DNA of 47,647 nt from Lachnospira sp. UBA4285. GTDB taxonomy: Bacteria > Bacillota > Clostridia > Lachnospirales > Lachnospiraceae. The stretch is from the NCBI GenBank assembly GCA_002394965.1, contig DGVL01000166.1, positions 1 to 47,647 on the forward strand, in the 5' to 3' direction. Below are positions 7,710-14,146 of this stretch, piece by piece; position 1 is the stretch's first letter, and each line of letters starts with the position of its first letter. The notes under the pieces were generated by a model. It ran no database searches, was not told the DNA's origin, and saw only the letters and a program-made list of their open reading frames with translations. The translations under genes were made by a program, and so were the position numbers.

Positions 7710-8624
7710 ATGAGACATCTTCTTAATCCGCTGGATTTCAATGTCGAAGAAACCAACCGTCTTCTTGACCTGGCCAGAGACATCAAGGACCACCCAGGCC
7801 AGTATGCTCACAAGTGCGACGGCAAGAGACTTGCCACTCTGTTTTACGAACCGAGCACCCGGACAAGACTCAGCTTTGAAGCTGCCATGATGAACCTCGG
7901 CGGCACCGTGCTGGGCTTCTCATCTGCCCAGTCAAGCTCCGCCTCGAAGGGCGAGAGTGTTGCCGACACGATCCGCGTCGTATCCTGCTACGCCAATATC
8001 GTCGCCATGCGCCACCCCAAGGAAGGTGCTCCGGCTGTCGCAGCGCAGTTCTCAAGAGTTCCCGTCATCAATGCCGGCGACGGAGGCCACCAGCATCCGA
8101 CTCAGACGCTTGCCGACATGATGACGATTCGGCAGCTGCGCGGCAGCCTTGAGAATTTCACCATCGGACTGTGCGGTGATCTTAAGTTCGGGCGCACCGT
8201 CCACTCTCTCATCAGTTCCCTCATCCGCTATCCGGGCGTGCGCTTTGTTCTCATCTCCCCGCCGGAGCTGCGCATCCCGGACTCCATACGCGAAGACGTG
8301 CTGAACGCACACAACATTGAGTACAAAGAAGTCGAGCGCCTGGAGGATGTCATCCCGGAACTTGACATTCTCTACATGACCCGGGTGCAGAAGGAACGCT
8401 TCTTCAATGAAGACGACTATCTTCGCATGAAGGATTTCTACATACTGACGGAGAGCAAGCTCGCGCTCGCCAAAAAAGACATGTACATCCTCCATCCGCT
8501 GCCGCGCGTGAATGAGATCTCCGTCGACGTGGACAAAGACCCGAGAGCCCAGTATTTCACACAGGTACAGTACGCCGTATATGTCCGGGAGGCACTGATC
8601 CTCACACTTCTTAACCTCGTCTGA
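7710..8624 (+). CDS. pyrB: Aspartate carbamoyltransferase catalytic chain
   Basis: Condenses carbamoyl phosphate and aspartate to N-carbamoylaspartate, the committed step of pyrimidine synthesis. The 304-residue length is normal. The carbamoyl-phosphate loop is FYEPSTRTRLSFEAAM (about residues 49-64). Further active-site segments are SASKGESVADT (the 80s loop with the incoming Ser/Lys), MRHPKEGAP, GDGGHQHPTQTLAD, the Arg-containing MTRVQKERF, and HPLPRVNEI. The CAGGAGGG ribosome binding site precedes the ATG. It is followed 14 nt later by pyrI, so the enzyme is the class B, PyrB/PyrI holoenzyme subject to nucleotide control. No PyrR-type leader or clear attenuator is seen in the short leader. 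Confidence 0.97.
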   Translation: MRHLLNPLDFNVEETNRLLDLARDIKDHPGQYAHKCDGKRLATLFYEPSTRTRLSFEAAMMNLGGTVLGFSSAQSSSASKGESVADTIRVVSCYANIVAMRHPKEGAPAVAAQFSRVPVINAGDGGHQHPTQTLADMMTIRQLRGSLENFTIGLCGDLKFGRTVHSLISSLIRYPGVRFVLISPPELRIPDSIREDVLNAHNIEYKEVERLEDVIPELDILYMTRVQKERFFNEDDYLRMKDFYILTESKLALAKKDMYILHPLPRVNEISVDVDKDPRAQYFTQVQYAVYVREALILTLLNLV

Positions 8625-8638
8625 AAGGAGGTCCCCAC

Positions 8639-9067
8639 ATGTTAAATGTCGACAAGCTCAACAACGGCATCGTTCTGGACCACATCAAAGCCGGAAACGC
8701 CATGAAACTCTACAATTTCCTTCACCTCGACAAGCTTGACTGCGAAGTTGCCATCATCAAGAACGCCCGCAGCCGCAAGATGGGCCGCAAGGACATCCTG
8801 AAGATTGAAGGCGGTCTGGATCTGGTCAATCTGGATGTGATCGGTTTCGTGGACCCGGACATCACCGTCAACATCATCACAGACGGAAAAATCGAAAAGA
8901 AAAAGCTCACCCTGCCGAAAGAGCTCCACAACGTCATCTCCTGCCGCAATCCCCGCTGCATCACATCCATCGAGCAGGGACTCGAGCAGGTCTTCGTGCT
9001 CACGGACGAAAAGAAAAAGGTGTACCGCTGCCGCTACTGCGACGAGGCGTACACCTGGAACGACTGA
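8639..9067 (+). CDS. pyrI: Aspartate carbamoyltransferase regulatory chain
   Basis: The 142-residue regulatory subunit binds CTP/ATP and a structural zinc. The N-terminal allosteric domain begins MLNVDKLNNGIVLDHIKAGNA and includes NARSRKMGRKDILKIE. The zinc domain has four cysteines in the standard pattern, two in SCRNPRCI and two in YRCRYCDEAY, near residues 107-138. An AAAGGAGG ribosome binding site lies between pyrB and pyrI. The unit ends at the bidirectional terminator at 9101-9145. Confidence 0.97.
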   Translation: MLNVDKLNNGIVLDHIKAGNAMKLYNFLHLDKLDCEVAIIKNARSRKMGRKDILKIEGGLDLVNLDVIGFVDPDITVNIITDGKIEKKKLTLPKELHNVISCRNPRCITSIEQGLEQVFVLTDEKKKVYRCRYCDEAYTWND

Positions 9068-9100
9068 CGGGGCGTTTCATCTCATCATTCTAAAAACAAC

Positions 9101-9145
9101 TGTGCTCCGGCTGCCACGATAAAGTGGCGGCCGGAGCAGTTTTTA
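9101..9145. terminator. Bidirectional terminator shared by pyrBI and rnpB
   Basis: TGCTCCGGCTGCCAC and GTGGCGGCCGGAGCA form a stem of about 15 bp (one non-Watson-Crick pair) around GATAAA, followed by TTTTT on the plus strand. On the minus strand a T-rich stretch (TTGTTTTTAG) follows, so it can also end rnpB. Confidence 0.88.
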
Positions 9146-9154
9146 TGAGCAGAA

Positions 9155-9543
9155 ATAAAGAGCTGCACGATAAGCCGGGTTATGTTGCGCTCCGGGAATC
9201 TCACCCGGAGGCCGGCGATCATCTTTCTAGGCCTGCCGTCGCCGGCAGGCTCAAGCAACCTACCCGAAAGACCGCAGCGGGCCGCTGCATCGCTTTCAAT
9301 CTGGTCTTGCTTCGGACGGGGTTTACACAGCCGCTCCGGTTACCCGGAGCGCGGTAGTCTCTTGCACTGCCATTCCACCCTTACCAGGCGCTCGAAAGCA
9401 GCCTGGCGGTTTCTTTTCTGTTGCACTGGCCTGGGAGTCACCTCCACCGGACGTTATCCGGCATCCTGCCCTGTGAAGCCCGGACTTTCCTCACCCGTCT
9501 CCTGTAAAAAGGAAACGGCCGCGACCGCCTGTGCAGCTCATAG
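9155..9543 (-). ncRNA. rnpB: RNase P RNA (type A-like)
   Basis: Catalytic RNA that removes tRNA 5' leaders. On the minus strand the conserved core is easily read: GAGGAAAGTCCGGGCTTCAC (9492-9473) near the 5' end, the ACAGAAA element, the GTAAGGGTGGAA region, and near the 3' end AGATTGAAAGCGATGC..GGTAGGTTG and GCGCAACATAACCCGGCTTA. The terminal helix P1 is formed by GAGCTGCAC (9539-9531) and GTGCAGCTC (9168-9160), which are exactly complementary and fix both ends. The length is about 385-390 nt. The AACCCGGCTTA 3' segment matches the tRNA-CCA-binding core. It is transcribed from a consensus promoter immediately upstream. Confidence 0.95.
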
Positions 9544-9549
9544 ACTAGT

Positions 9550-9578
9550 ATTTTAGCCCGACGGTAAATATTTGTCAA
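9550..9578 (-). promoter_or_regulatory. Consensus promoter for rnpB
   Basis: Minus strand TTGACA (9578-9573), 17-nt spacer, TAAAAT (9555-9550). The expected start is about 9543, matching the 5' end of helix P1. Confidence 0.88.
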
Positions 9579-9648
9579 ACCGGACGCACCGGATTCTTTC
9601 CCATTGGAAGCGCAGGATGCCGCCTGAGTGCTCATCTGCAATTCTGCT

Positions 9649-9676
9649 TTGAAATGGATGGAATTTATGCTATTGT
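9649..9676 (+). promoter_or_regulatory. Possible promoter for the AspT/YidE-type carrier
   Basis: TTGAAA (9649-9654), 16-nt spacer, TATTGT (9671-9676). The leader of about 95 nt holds the inverted repeat TGACA-GGCTT-TGTCA at 9699-9713, a possible operator or small hairpin. Confidence 0.4.
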
Positions 9677-9778
9677 ATGAACATATTGATAAAAATGTGA
9701 CAGGCTTTGTCAGATTGCACAATGCTTCTGCCGCATTTCCAGATCGTAGCAAGAATATTTTCAGGAGGTGGATTGTCA

Positions 9779-11008
9779 ATGAATCTGCTAGGAGGGGTTA
9801 TCTCAATTCAGGGTATCACATACCTGATGTTTGTCGTCTTCGCCATCACCGCACTGGGGCTGGCGCTCGGCAGGATCCGGATAAAAGGGATCGATCTCGG
9901 AACGGCCGGCGTCTTCATCGTGGCGCTCATCTTCGGCTGTCTGTTTTACCCTTCCCTGGAGGCGCAGTTTGGCACATACACGAAAAACGCCCTGAAAATC
10001 ATCGAGAACATCGGTCTCATCCTTTTCGTGACTTCTGTCGGATTCATCGCCGGGCCGAAGTTTTTCGGGAATCTGAAGAGGAACTTCAAATCATACGTCC
10101 TTCTCGGCTTTTTCATCATCGCCAGCGGCTGGATCGTCGCGATCCTCTGTATCCTGATCGGCCGCGTAATGGGGGAGCCAGACCCGGAGCGCCTTACGGC
10201 CATCGTTGCCGGACTGTTCTCCGGCGCGCTCACGAGCACGCCGGCATTCTCCGCAGCCAAATCCACCGTCGCCGCGCAGTATGAGGATCTCGTGTCCGTC
10301 GGATACGGAATCGCCTATATCTACGGCGTCATCGGCGTGGTTCTCTTTGTCCAGCTCATCCCGAAGCTCACACACGCGAGCATTCCGGACGAGCTCCGCA
10401 GACTCGAGGAAGTGTCGGGCGGTTCGGGGAGAAGCGTTGACAAGTCGCGCCTCATCGAGATGGACCCGTACGGAATGATGCCGTTTGGCCTCGCTGCCAT
10501 CGTCGGCATCCTGATCGGCATGATCCGCATACCGCTCTCCGCAAAGGGATTCGACGGGACGACATTCTCCCTCACGACGACGGGCGGCTGCCTGCTCTCC
10601 GCGCTCATCTTCGGACATTTCGGCCACATCGGCCGCGTGTCCATGATGCCCAATGATAAATCCTGCAAGACCTTCCGCGAATTCGGCCTTGTTCTCTTTC
10701 TTCTTGGCGCGGGCGTGTCCGGCGGCGCGCAGTTCGTGCAGAATTTCAAGGTCATCTACTTTATCTACGGTTTCCTTATCACGAATCTTTCAATGATTAT
10801 CGGGTACTTCTTCGCAACCAGAGTGCTGAAGCTGAACCTTCTGAACGCTCTCTCCGCCATCACAGGCGGCATGACAAGTACTCCTGCCCTGGGTACTCTG
10901 ATTTCGGTCGCAGGCTCCGAGGAAGTGGCATCCGCATATGCCGCCACCTACCCTGTCGCCCTGATCGCCGTTGTGCTGGCGACGCAGTTCCTCATCATCC
11001 TGTTCTGA
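9779..11008 (+). CDS. AspT/YidE-type membrane carrier without TrkA-C domains
   Basis: A very hydrophobic 409-residue protein with about ten membrane segments in two repeats. Each repeat contains the family signature: GALTSTPAFSAAKS (about residues 145-158) and GGMTSTPALGTLISVAG (about residues 363-379). These duplicated T-S-T-P motifs are typical of the aspartate-alanine exchanger (AspT)/YidE/YbjL membrane domain. Known members carry two cytoplasmic TrkA-C (RCK-C) domains between the halves and are about 550 residues; here the middle linker is only about 40 residues (LRRLEEVSGGSGRSVDKSRLIEMDP), so these domains are absent. The ATG at 9779 is chosen because TCAGGAGGTGG lies just before it; the upstream in-frame ATG at 9707 would place a hydrophilic extension ahead of the first helix. 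The substrate is unknown, plausibly a small dicarboxylate or amino acid. Confidence 0.75.
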   Translation: MNLLGGVISIQGITYLMFVVFAITALGLALGRIRIKGIDLGTAGVFIVALIFGCLFYPSLEAQFGTYTKNALKIIENIGLILFVTSVGFIAGPKFFGNLKRNFKSYVLLGFFIIASGWIVAILCILIGRVMGEPDPERLTAIVAGLFSGALTSTPAFSAAKSTVAAQYEDLVSVGYGIAYIYGVIGVVLFVQLIPKLTHASIPDELRRLEEVSGGSGRSVDKSRLIEMDPYGMMPFGLAAIVGILIGMIRIPLSAKGFDGTTFSLTTTGGCLLSALIFGHFGHIGRVSMMPNDKSCKTFREFGLVLFLLGAGVSGGAQFVQNFKVIYFIYGFLITNLSMIIGYFFATRVLKLNLLNALSAITGGMTSTPALGTLISVAGSEEVASAYAATYPVALIAVVLATQFLIILF

Positions 11009-11024
11009 GTGTGAGAATCCCGGT

Positions 11025-11582
11025 TCATGATCGCCCGGACTGCTCATGCTCCCTCTCCAGACTTAACAGAAAGCGCTTGGCATCAAGCCCCGCTGCATAT
11101 CCGGTCAGGCTCCCGTCTGATCCGATCACGCGGTGACAGGGGATCAGGATCATGATCGGATTTGCGTGGCAGGCCATCCCGACGGCGCGGGAGGCCGCCG
11201 GCTTTCCTGCCATTGCCGCAATCTGCCCGTAGGTTCTCGTCTGTCCGTACGGGATCTCCCGGAGCTTCTTCCATATAAGTCTCTGGAATTCCGTGCCCTC
11301 CGGCGCAAGCGGCAGAGTAAAATCCTTCCGTTCCCCCGCAAAATACGCCGCAATCTGCCTGGCGCACATTTGCGCCAGGCTTTCGTTTTCTTCAGGTGCA
11401 GCAGAAAACGCAACCGGAGGCGGCAGCTCTCCTGCTGCCGCTTCCGGTTGTCTTTCGCTTACTTTTTCAACGCGCAGGACTGCTTCCCGCGACGCCAGGA
11501 TCTCCAGACGACCTATGGGCGTTTCAACGGTGACGCGGCTGATGTTCTTTGCGGACATCCCGCGGTATCTTCCCTGACTCAT
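11025..11582 (-). CDS. ogt: Methylated-DNA--protein-cysteine methyltransferase
   Basis: Suicide DNA-repair enzyme that moves the methyl group of O6-methylguanine to its own cysteine. The C-terminal domain is unmistakable: TEFQRLIWKKLREIPYGQTRTYGQIAAMAG, then SRAVGMACHANPIMILIPCHRVIGSDGSLTGYAAGLDAKRFLL in overlapping segments, with the acceptor Cys in PCHRV and the helix-turn-helix Arg finger in ASRAVG. The first ~100 residues are a less conserved Ada/Ogt-type N-domain rich in Glu and Ala. The start chosen is the ATG at 11582 (185 residues) because GAGGAGG lies 8 nt upstream. In-frame codons further upstream would overlap the ribbon-helix-helix gene. An alternative ATG is at 11558. It ends 16 bp from the convergent carrier gene. 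Confidence 0.93.
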   Translation of the reverse strand: MSQGRYRGMSAKNISRVTVETPIGRLEILASREAVLRVEKVSERQPEAAAGELPPPVAFSAAPEENESLAQMCARQIAAYFAGERKDFTLPLAPEGTEFQRLIWKKLREIPYGQTRTYGQIAAMAGKPAASRAVGMACHANPIMILIPCHRVIGSDGSLTGYAAGLDAKRFLLSLEREHEQSGRS

Positions 11583-11605
11583 AGCCTCCGCCTCCTCATC
11601 CGATG

Positions 11606-11797
11606 TCAGATATCCAGTTTCGGAGGCTCGTCCAGATGATCCGACACATATCCTCCGTTCTTTCGTCTCTGTCTTACACACTCAGTAAGCAGGTATTCGA
11701 TCTGACCATTTACCGAGCGGAAATCGTCCTCTGCCCATGCGGCAATCGCCGAATACAGTTCGTCACTCAGCCGCAGGGGCACCTGCTTTTTACTCAT
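11606..11797 (-). CDS. Small ribbon-helix-helix (Arc-type) DNA-binding protein
   Basis: A 63-residue protein that starts MSKKQVPLRLSDELYSAIAAWAEDDFRSVNGQIEYLLTE in overlapping segments. A short beta strand (QVPLRL) is followed by two helices with the R-S-V-N-G turn, the layout of Arc/CopG ribbon-helix-helix proteins. These dimerise and insert the beta strand into the major groove. The C-terminal tail is charged (RQRRKNGGYVSDHLDEPPKLDI). It sits between an SPFH-domain gene and ogt on the same strand. From memory, an Arc-type gene next to this SPFH family is a recurrent pair in Clostridia, so it may regulate or be co-regulated with it. No toxin gene is adjacent, so an antitoxin role is not supported. 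Confidence 0.75.
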   Translation of the reverse strand: MSKKQVPLRLSDELYSAIAAWAEDDFRSVNGQIEYLLTECVRQRRKNGGYVSDHLDEPPKLDI

Positions 11798-11820
11798 TTA
11801 CACCTCACCACCTGATGACT

Positions 11821-11843
11821 GCCCTCCGGACGCGATAGAGGGC
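11821..11843 (-). other. Small GC hairpin between the SPFH gene and the Arc-type gene
   Basis: GCCCTC and GAGGGC form a perfect 6-bp stem with an 11-nt loop. No T-run follows on the minus strand, so it is a weak terminator at best. It may be an mRNA processing or stability element. Confidence 0.35.
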
Positions 11844-11856
11844 ATTTTCAGAATTT

Positions 11857-11967
11857 TCAGTACAGACTCCCGGAGTTCACCACCGGCTGCGCGTCGTGAT
11901 TGCCGCACAGGACGACCAGGAGATTGGAGACCATGGCAGCCTTGCGCTCCTCGTCCAGATCCACGAC
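11857..11967 (-). other. Severed 3' coding segment of the SPFH gene
   Basis: Directly after the TGA at 11970-11968 the same frame stays open for 36 codons to a second TGA at 11859-11857. It encodes VVDLDEERKAAMVSNLLVVL then CGNHDAQPVVNSGSLY. The DEERKAAMVSNLLVVLCG segment reads as a natural amphipathic C-terminal helix of the SPFH protein, and similar C-terminal ends are expected in its family. It has no start codon or ribosome binding site of its own in the right place. It is therefore either lost by a nonsense mutation or made by stop-codon read-through. Confidence 0.75.
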
Positions 11968-12879
11968 TCAGTTGTCCTTCAGCCTCTCCAGCGCCATCTC
12001 CACCATACCGACCGCACCATCGACGATCATCTTGCGGGCGTCGATGACGGCTGATGCCTGCTGGCGCTGCAGCATTACGGCCGCGATCTCCGGCGCATAC
12101 GCCAGATATGTGATGCGCGCCTCAATGATATCCAGTCCCGCGCTCTCCACCTTGCTCTGGATCATCCGGCGGATCCGCTCGGCCACGACCATCGTGGAAC
12201 CGCGCAGACTGCCGTCATCCGCCTGTCCGTCTCCGGTTGTGTCAATCCCCGGCGCCACGTCGTACGGATAGATCTTCACAATGTCGCGGACCGCCGCATC
12301 GGCCTGCAGGGACAGATATTCCTTGTAGTTGTCGACATTGAAGACCGCACTCGCCGTGTCCCGGACTTTCCAGATCACCGCGACGGAGATCTCGACCGGG
12401 TTGCCCAGCACGTCGTTGACCTTCTGTCTGGCGTTGCTGAGCGTCATCGCCTTGAGAGAGATCTTGCGGGAAGCGGAAGGCTCCGTCTTTACCTGGCCGG
12501 ACGTGAAGACGATCTTGTTTCCGCGGCCGCCTTCATCCACATCACCGCTCTGGCCCAGCCGCGTCTTGGCCGCCGGATTCACTTCGGAGCAGAACGGATT
12601 TACATAGTAGAACCCTTCTCCTCTCAGCGTGCCGATATACTCACCGAACAGCGTCAGTACCAGCGCCTCCTGCGGCTTGAGGATCTTGAGTCCCATGAAC
12701 GGAATCCATCCGGCGCACATCCAGATAAAGCCCGGGATAAATACAGACAGAAGCGGTCCGTCTCCTCCTCCCAGTGCGATCCCTGCGGCAAATGCTGCCA
12801 CTCCTGCCGCATACAGGCTGCTCCACAGAACCAGAAACAGCATGCCGTTCCTCTTCCCTTCCAGTACCTTCTCTTTCAT
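11968..12879 (-). CDS. SPFH/Band 7 membrane protein, interrupted by an in-frame TGA
   Basis: A 303-residue product as read to the first stop. Two membrane segments lie at about residues 13-37 and 43-64. Then comes a Band 7/SPFH domain (LKILKPQEALVLTLFGEYIGTLRGEGFYYVNPFC, and later ISVAVIWKVRDTASAVFNVDNYKEYLSLQADAAVRDIV), and a long helical part with GLDIIEARITYLAYAPEIAAVMLQRQQASAVIDARK. SPFH proteins scaffold membrane microdomains as oligomers. The reading frame continues past the stop at 11970-11968 for 36 more sensible codons, so the ancestral product was about 340 residues and this copy looks truncated. GGGAGAAGAG precedes the ATG, and a good promoter lies at 12945-12973. The loss removes the end of the helical region only, so partial function is possible. 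Confidence 0.85.
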   Translation of the reverse strand: MKEKVLEGKRNGMLFLVLWSSLYAAGVAAFAAGIALGGGDGPLLSVFIPGFIWMCAGWIPFMGLKILKPQEALVLTLFGEYIGTLRGEGFYYVNPFCSEVNPAAKTRLGQSGDVDEGGRGNKIVFTSGQVKTEPSASRKISLKAMTLSNARQKVNDVLGNPVEISVAVIWKVRDTASAVFNVDNYKEYLSLQADAAVRDIVKIYPYDVAPGIDTTGDGQADDGSLRGSTMVVAERIRRMIQSKVESAGLDIIEARITYLAYAPEIAAVMLQRQQASAVIDARKMIVDGAVGMVEMALERLKDN

Positions 12880-12944
12880 ACTCTTCTCCCTCTCGGATCT
12901 TTCAGACAGTTTGCGGTTTAAAAAGATACCTCTCAGATATCAAA

Positions 12945-12973
12945 ATCATATCATCATGAAGTGCATTCGTCAA
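12945..12973 (-). promoter_or_regulatory. Sigma-A promoter for the SPFH gene
   Basis: Minus strand TTGACG (12973-12968), 17-nt spacer, TATGAT (12950-12945). Confidence 0.78.
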
Positions 12974-12992
12974 GAAGTAAGAGCGGCGGCAT

Positions 12993-13044
12993 CAAAATAC
13001 CGGCTGCCTTTCTGCCCGCTTTCCGGGACAGGAATGCAGCCGGT
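12993..13044 (-). terminator. Terminator after queA
   Basis: On the minus strand ACCGGCTGC and GCAGCCGGT form the outer stem, with an inner CTGTCCCG/CGGGCAG helix, followed by ATTTTG. It is 20 nt past the queA stop. Confidence 0.75.
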
Positions 13045-13064
13045 TTATCAGCCAGCCTGGTATT

Positions 13065-14096
13065 TCATCTGATCAACATGGCATCTCCAAAGGAGAAGAA
13101 CCGATACTTCTGTTCAACGGCGACCTTGTAGGCGTGCAGAATGTTCTCGCGGCCTGCGAGAGCCGAGACAAGCATGACAAGCGTTGATTCCGGAAGATGA
13201 AAGTTGGTGATCAGCTCATCTACCGCCTTGTAGTGGTAACCCGGATAGATGAAGATGGATGTGTCGCCGGATCCGGCGTGCACAATTCCCTCATCATCGG
13301 TCACGGTCTCCAGCGTCCTTGTGCTGGTTGTCCCCACCGCCACGATTTTTCCGCCGGCGGCGCGGGCCCGGTTGATGCGATCAGCTGCGTCCTGGCTCAC
13401 CTGATACCACTCGGTGTGCATATGGTGATCGAGGATGTTCTCGGTCTTGACCGGCCGGAACGTCCCGAGACCGACGTGCAGCGTCACGCGGACGATGTCG
13501 ATCCCCTTTTCTTCGATTTCCTTCAGCAGTTCTTCCGTGAAGTGCAGTCCCGCGGTCGGAGCCGCCGCCGATCCGTCATGCTTCGCGTATACGGTGTTGT
13601 ACATCGACGGATCCTGCAGCTGATGTTTGATGTACGGCGGAAGCGGCATCTGCCCGAGCGCATCGAGGATCTCCTCGAAGATCCCGTCGTACTCAAACTG
13701 AACGATCCGGTTTCCATCCTCTATTATATCCTTGACTTCGCATTTCAGCCGGCCGCCGCCGAAGATGATGCGCGTCCCGACTTTGCACTTTTTGCCGGGG
13801 CGGACCAGGACTTCCCACGTGTCCCTCATGTCTTTTCTGCGGTTGAGAAGGAGCACCTCGATCGATGCGCCGGTGCCCTCTCTCTCTCCGATCAGCCGGG
13901 CGGGAATGACACGGGTGTCATTGATCACCATCACGTCGCCGGGATTCAGATATTCGATGACATCCCGGAAGATCCGGTGCGAGATGGCACCTGTTTTCTT
14001 ATCCAGCACCATCAGGCGGCTGGATGCGCGGTCCGACAGAGGATCCTGCGCGATCAGCTCCTGCGGGAGATCATAGTAATAATCGTGGAGATCCAT
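13065..14096 (-). CDS. queA: S-adenosylmethionine:tRNA ribosyltransferase-isomerase
   Basis: Transfers and isomerises the ribosyl part of SAM to preQ1 in the tRNA wobble position, giving epoxyqueuosine. The start at 14096 (343 residues) makes the protein begin MDLHDYYYDLPQELIAQDPL, the canonical QueA N-terminus, with GGAGGG just ahead. An earlier in-frame ATG at 14147 overlaps the pheT stop as TAATG and would add 17 non-conserved residues; translational coupling there is possible, so the start is not certain. Conserved segments: VMVINDTRVIPARL, HDGSAAAPTAGLHFT, VRVTLHVGLGTFRPV, VGTTSTRTLE and NFHLPESTLVMLVSA. It is the third gene after pheS and pheT. No tgt or queuosine uptake gene is in the window. 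Confidence 0.95.
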   Translation of the reverse strand: MDLHDYYYDLPQELIAQDPLSDRASSRLMVLDKKTGAISHRIFRDVIEYLNPGDVMVINDTRVIPARLIGEREGTGASIEVLLLNRRKDMRDTWEVLVRPGKKCKVGTRIIFGGGRLKCEVKDIIEDGNRIVQFEYDGIFEEILDALGQMPLPPYIKHQLQDPSMYNTVYAKHDGSAAAPTAGLHFTEELLKEIEEKGIDIVRVTLHVGLGTFRPVKTENILDHHMHTEWYQVSQDAADRINRARAAGGKIVAVGTTSTRTLETVTDDEGIVHAGSGDTSIFIYPGYHYKAVDELITNFHLPESTLVMLVSALAGRENILHAYKVAVEQKYRFFSFGDAMLIR

Positions 14097-14146
14097 TCCC
14101 TCCGCAAGCTCTGGATCTCTCTTTTGCGTTGAATTCAATTCTGTCA

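Noticed and set aside
9628..10284. Alternative frame overlapping the start of the AspT/YidE-like gene
   Set aside because: Arg/His-rich shadow of the membrane protein frame without its own ribosome binding site.
11606..11797. Ribbon-helix-helix protein as an antitoxin
   Set aside because: No toxin-sized partner is adjacent; both neighbours are the SPFH gene and ogt.
11968..11970. Selenocysteine at the SPFH TGA
   Set aside because: No stem-loop of the bacterial SECIS type is obvious just downstream, and no redox role is known for SPFH C-termini. A simple nonsense change or sequencing error explains it better.
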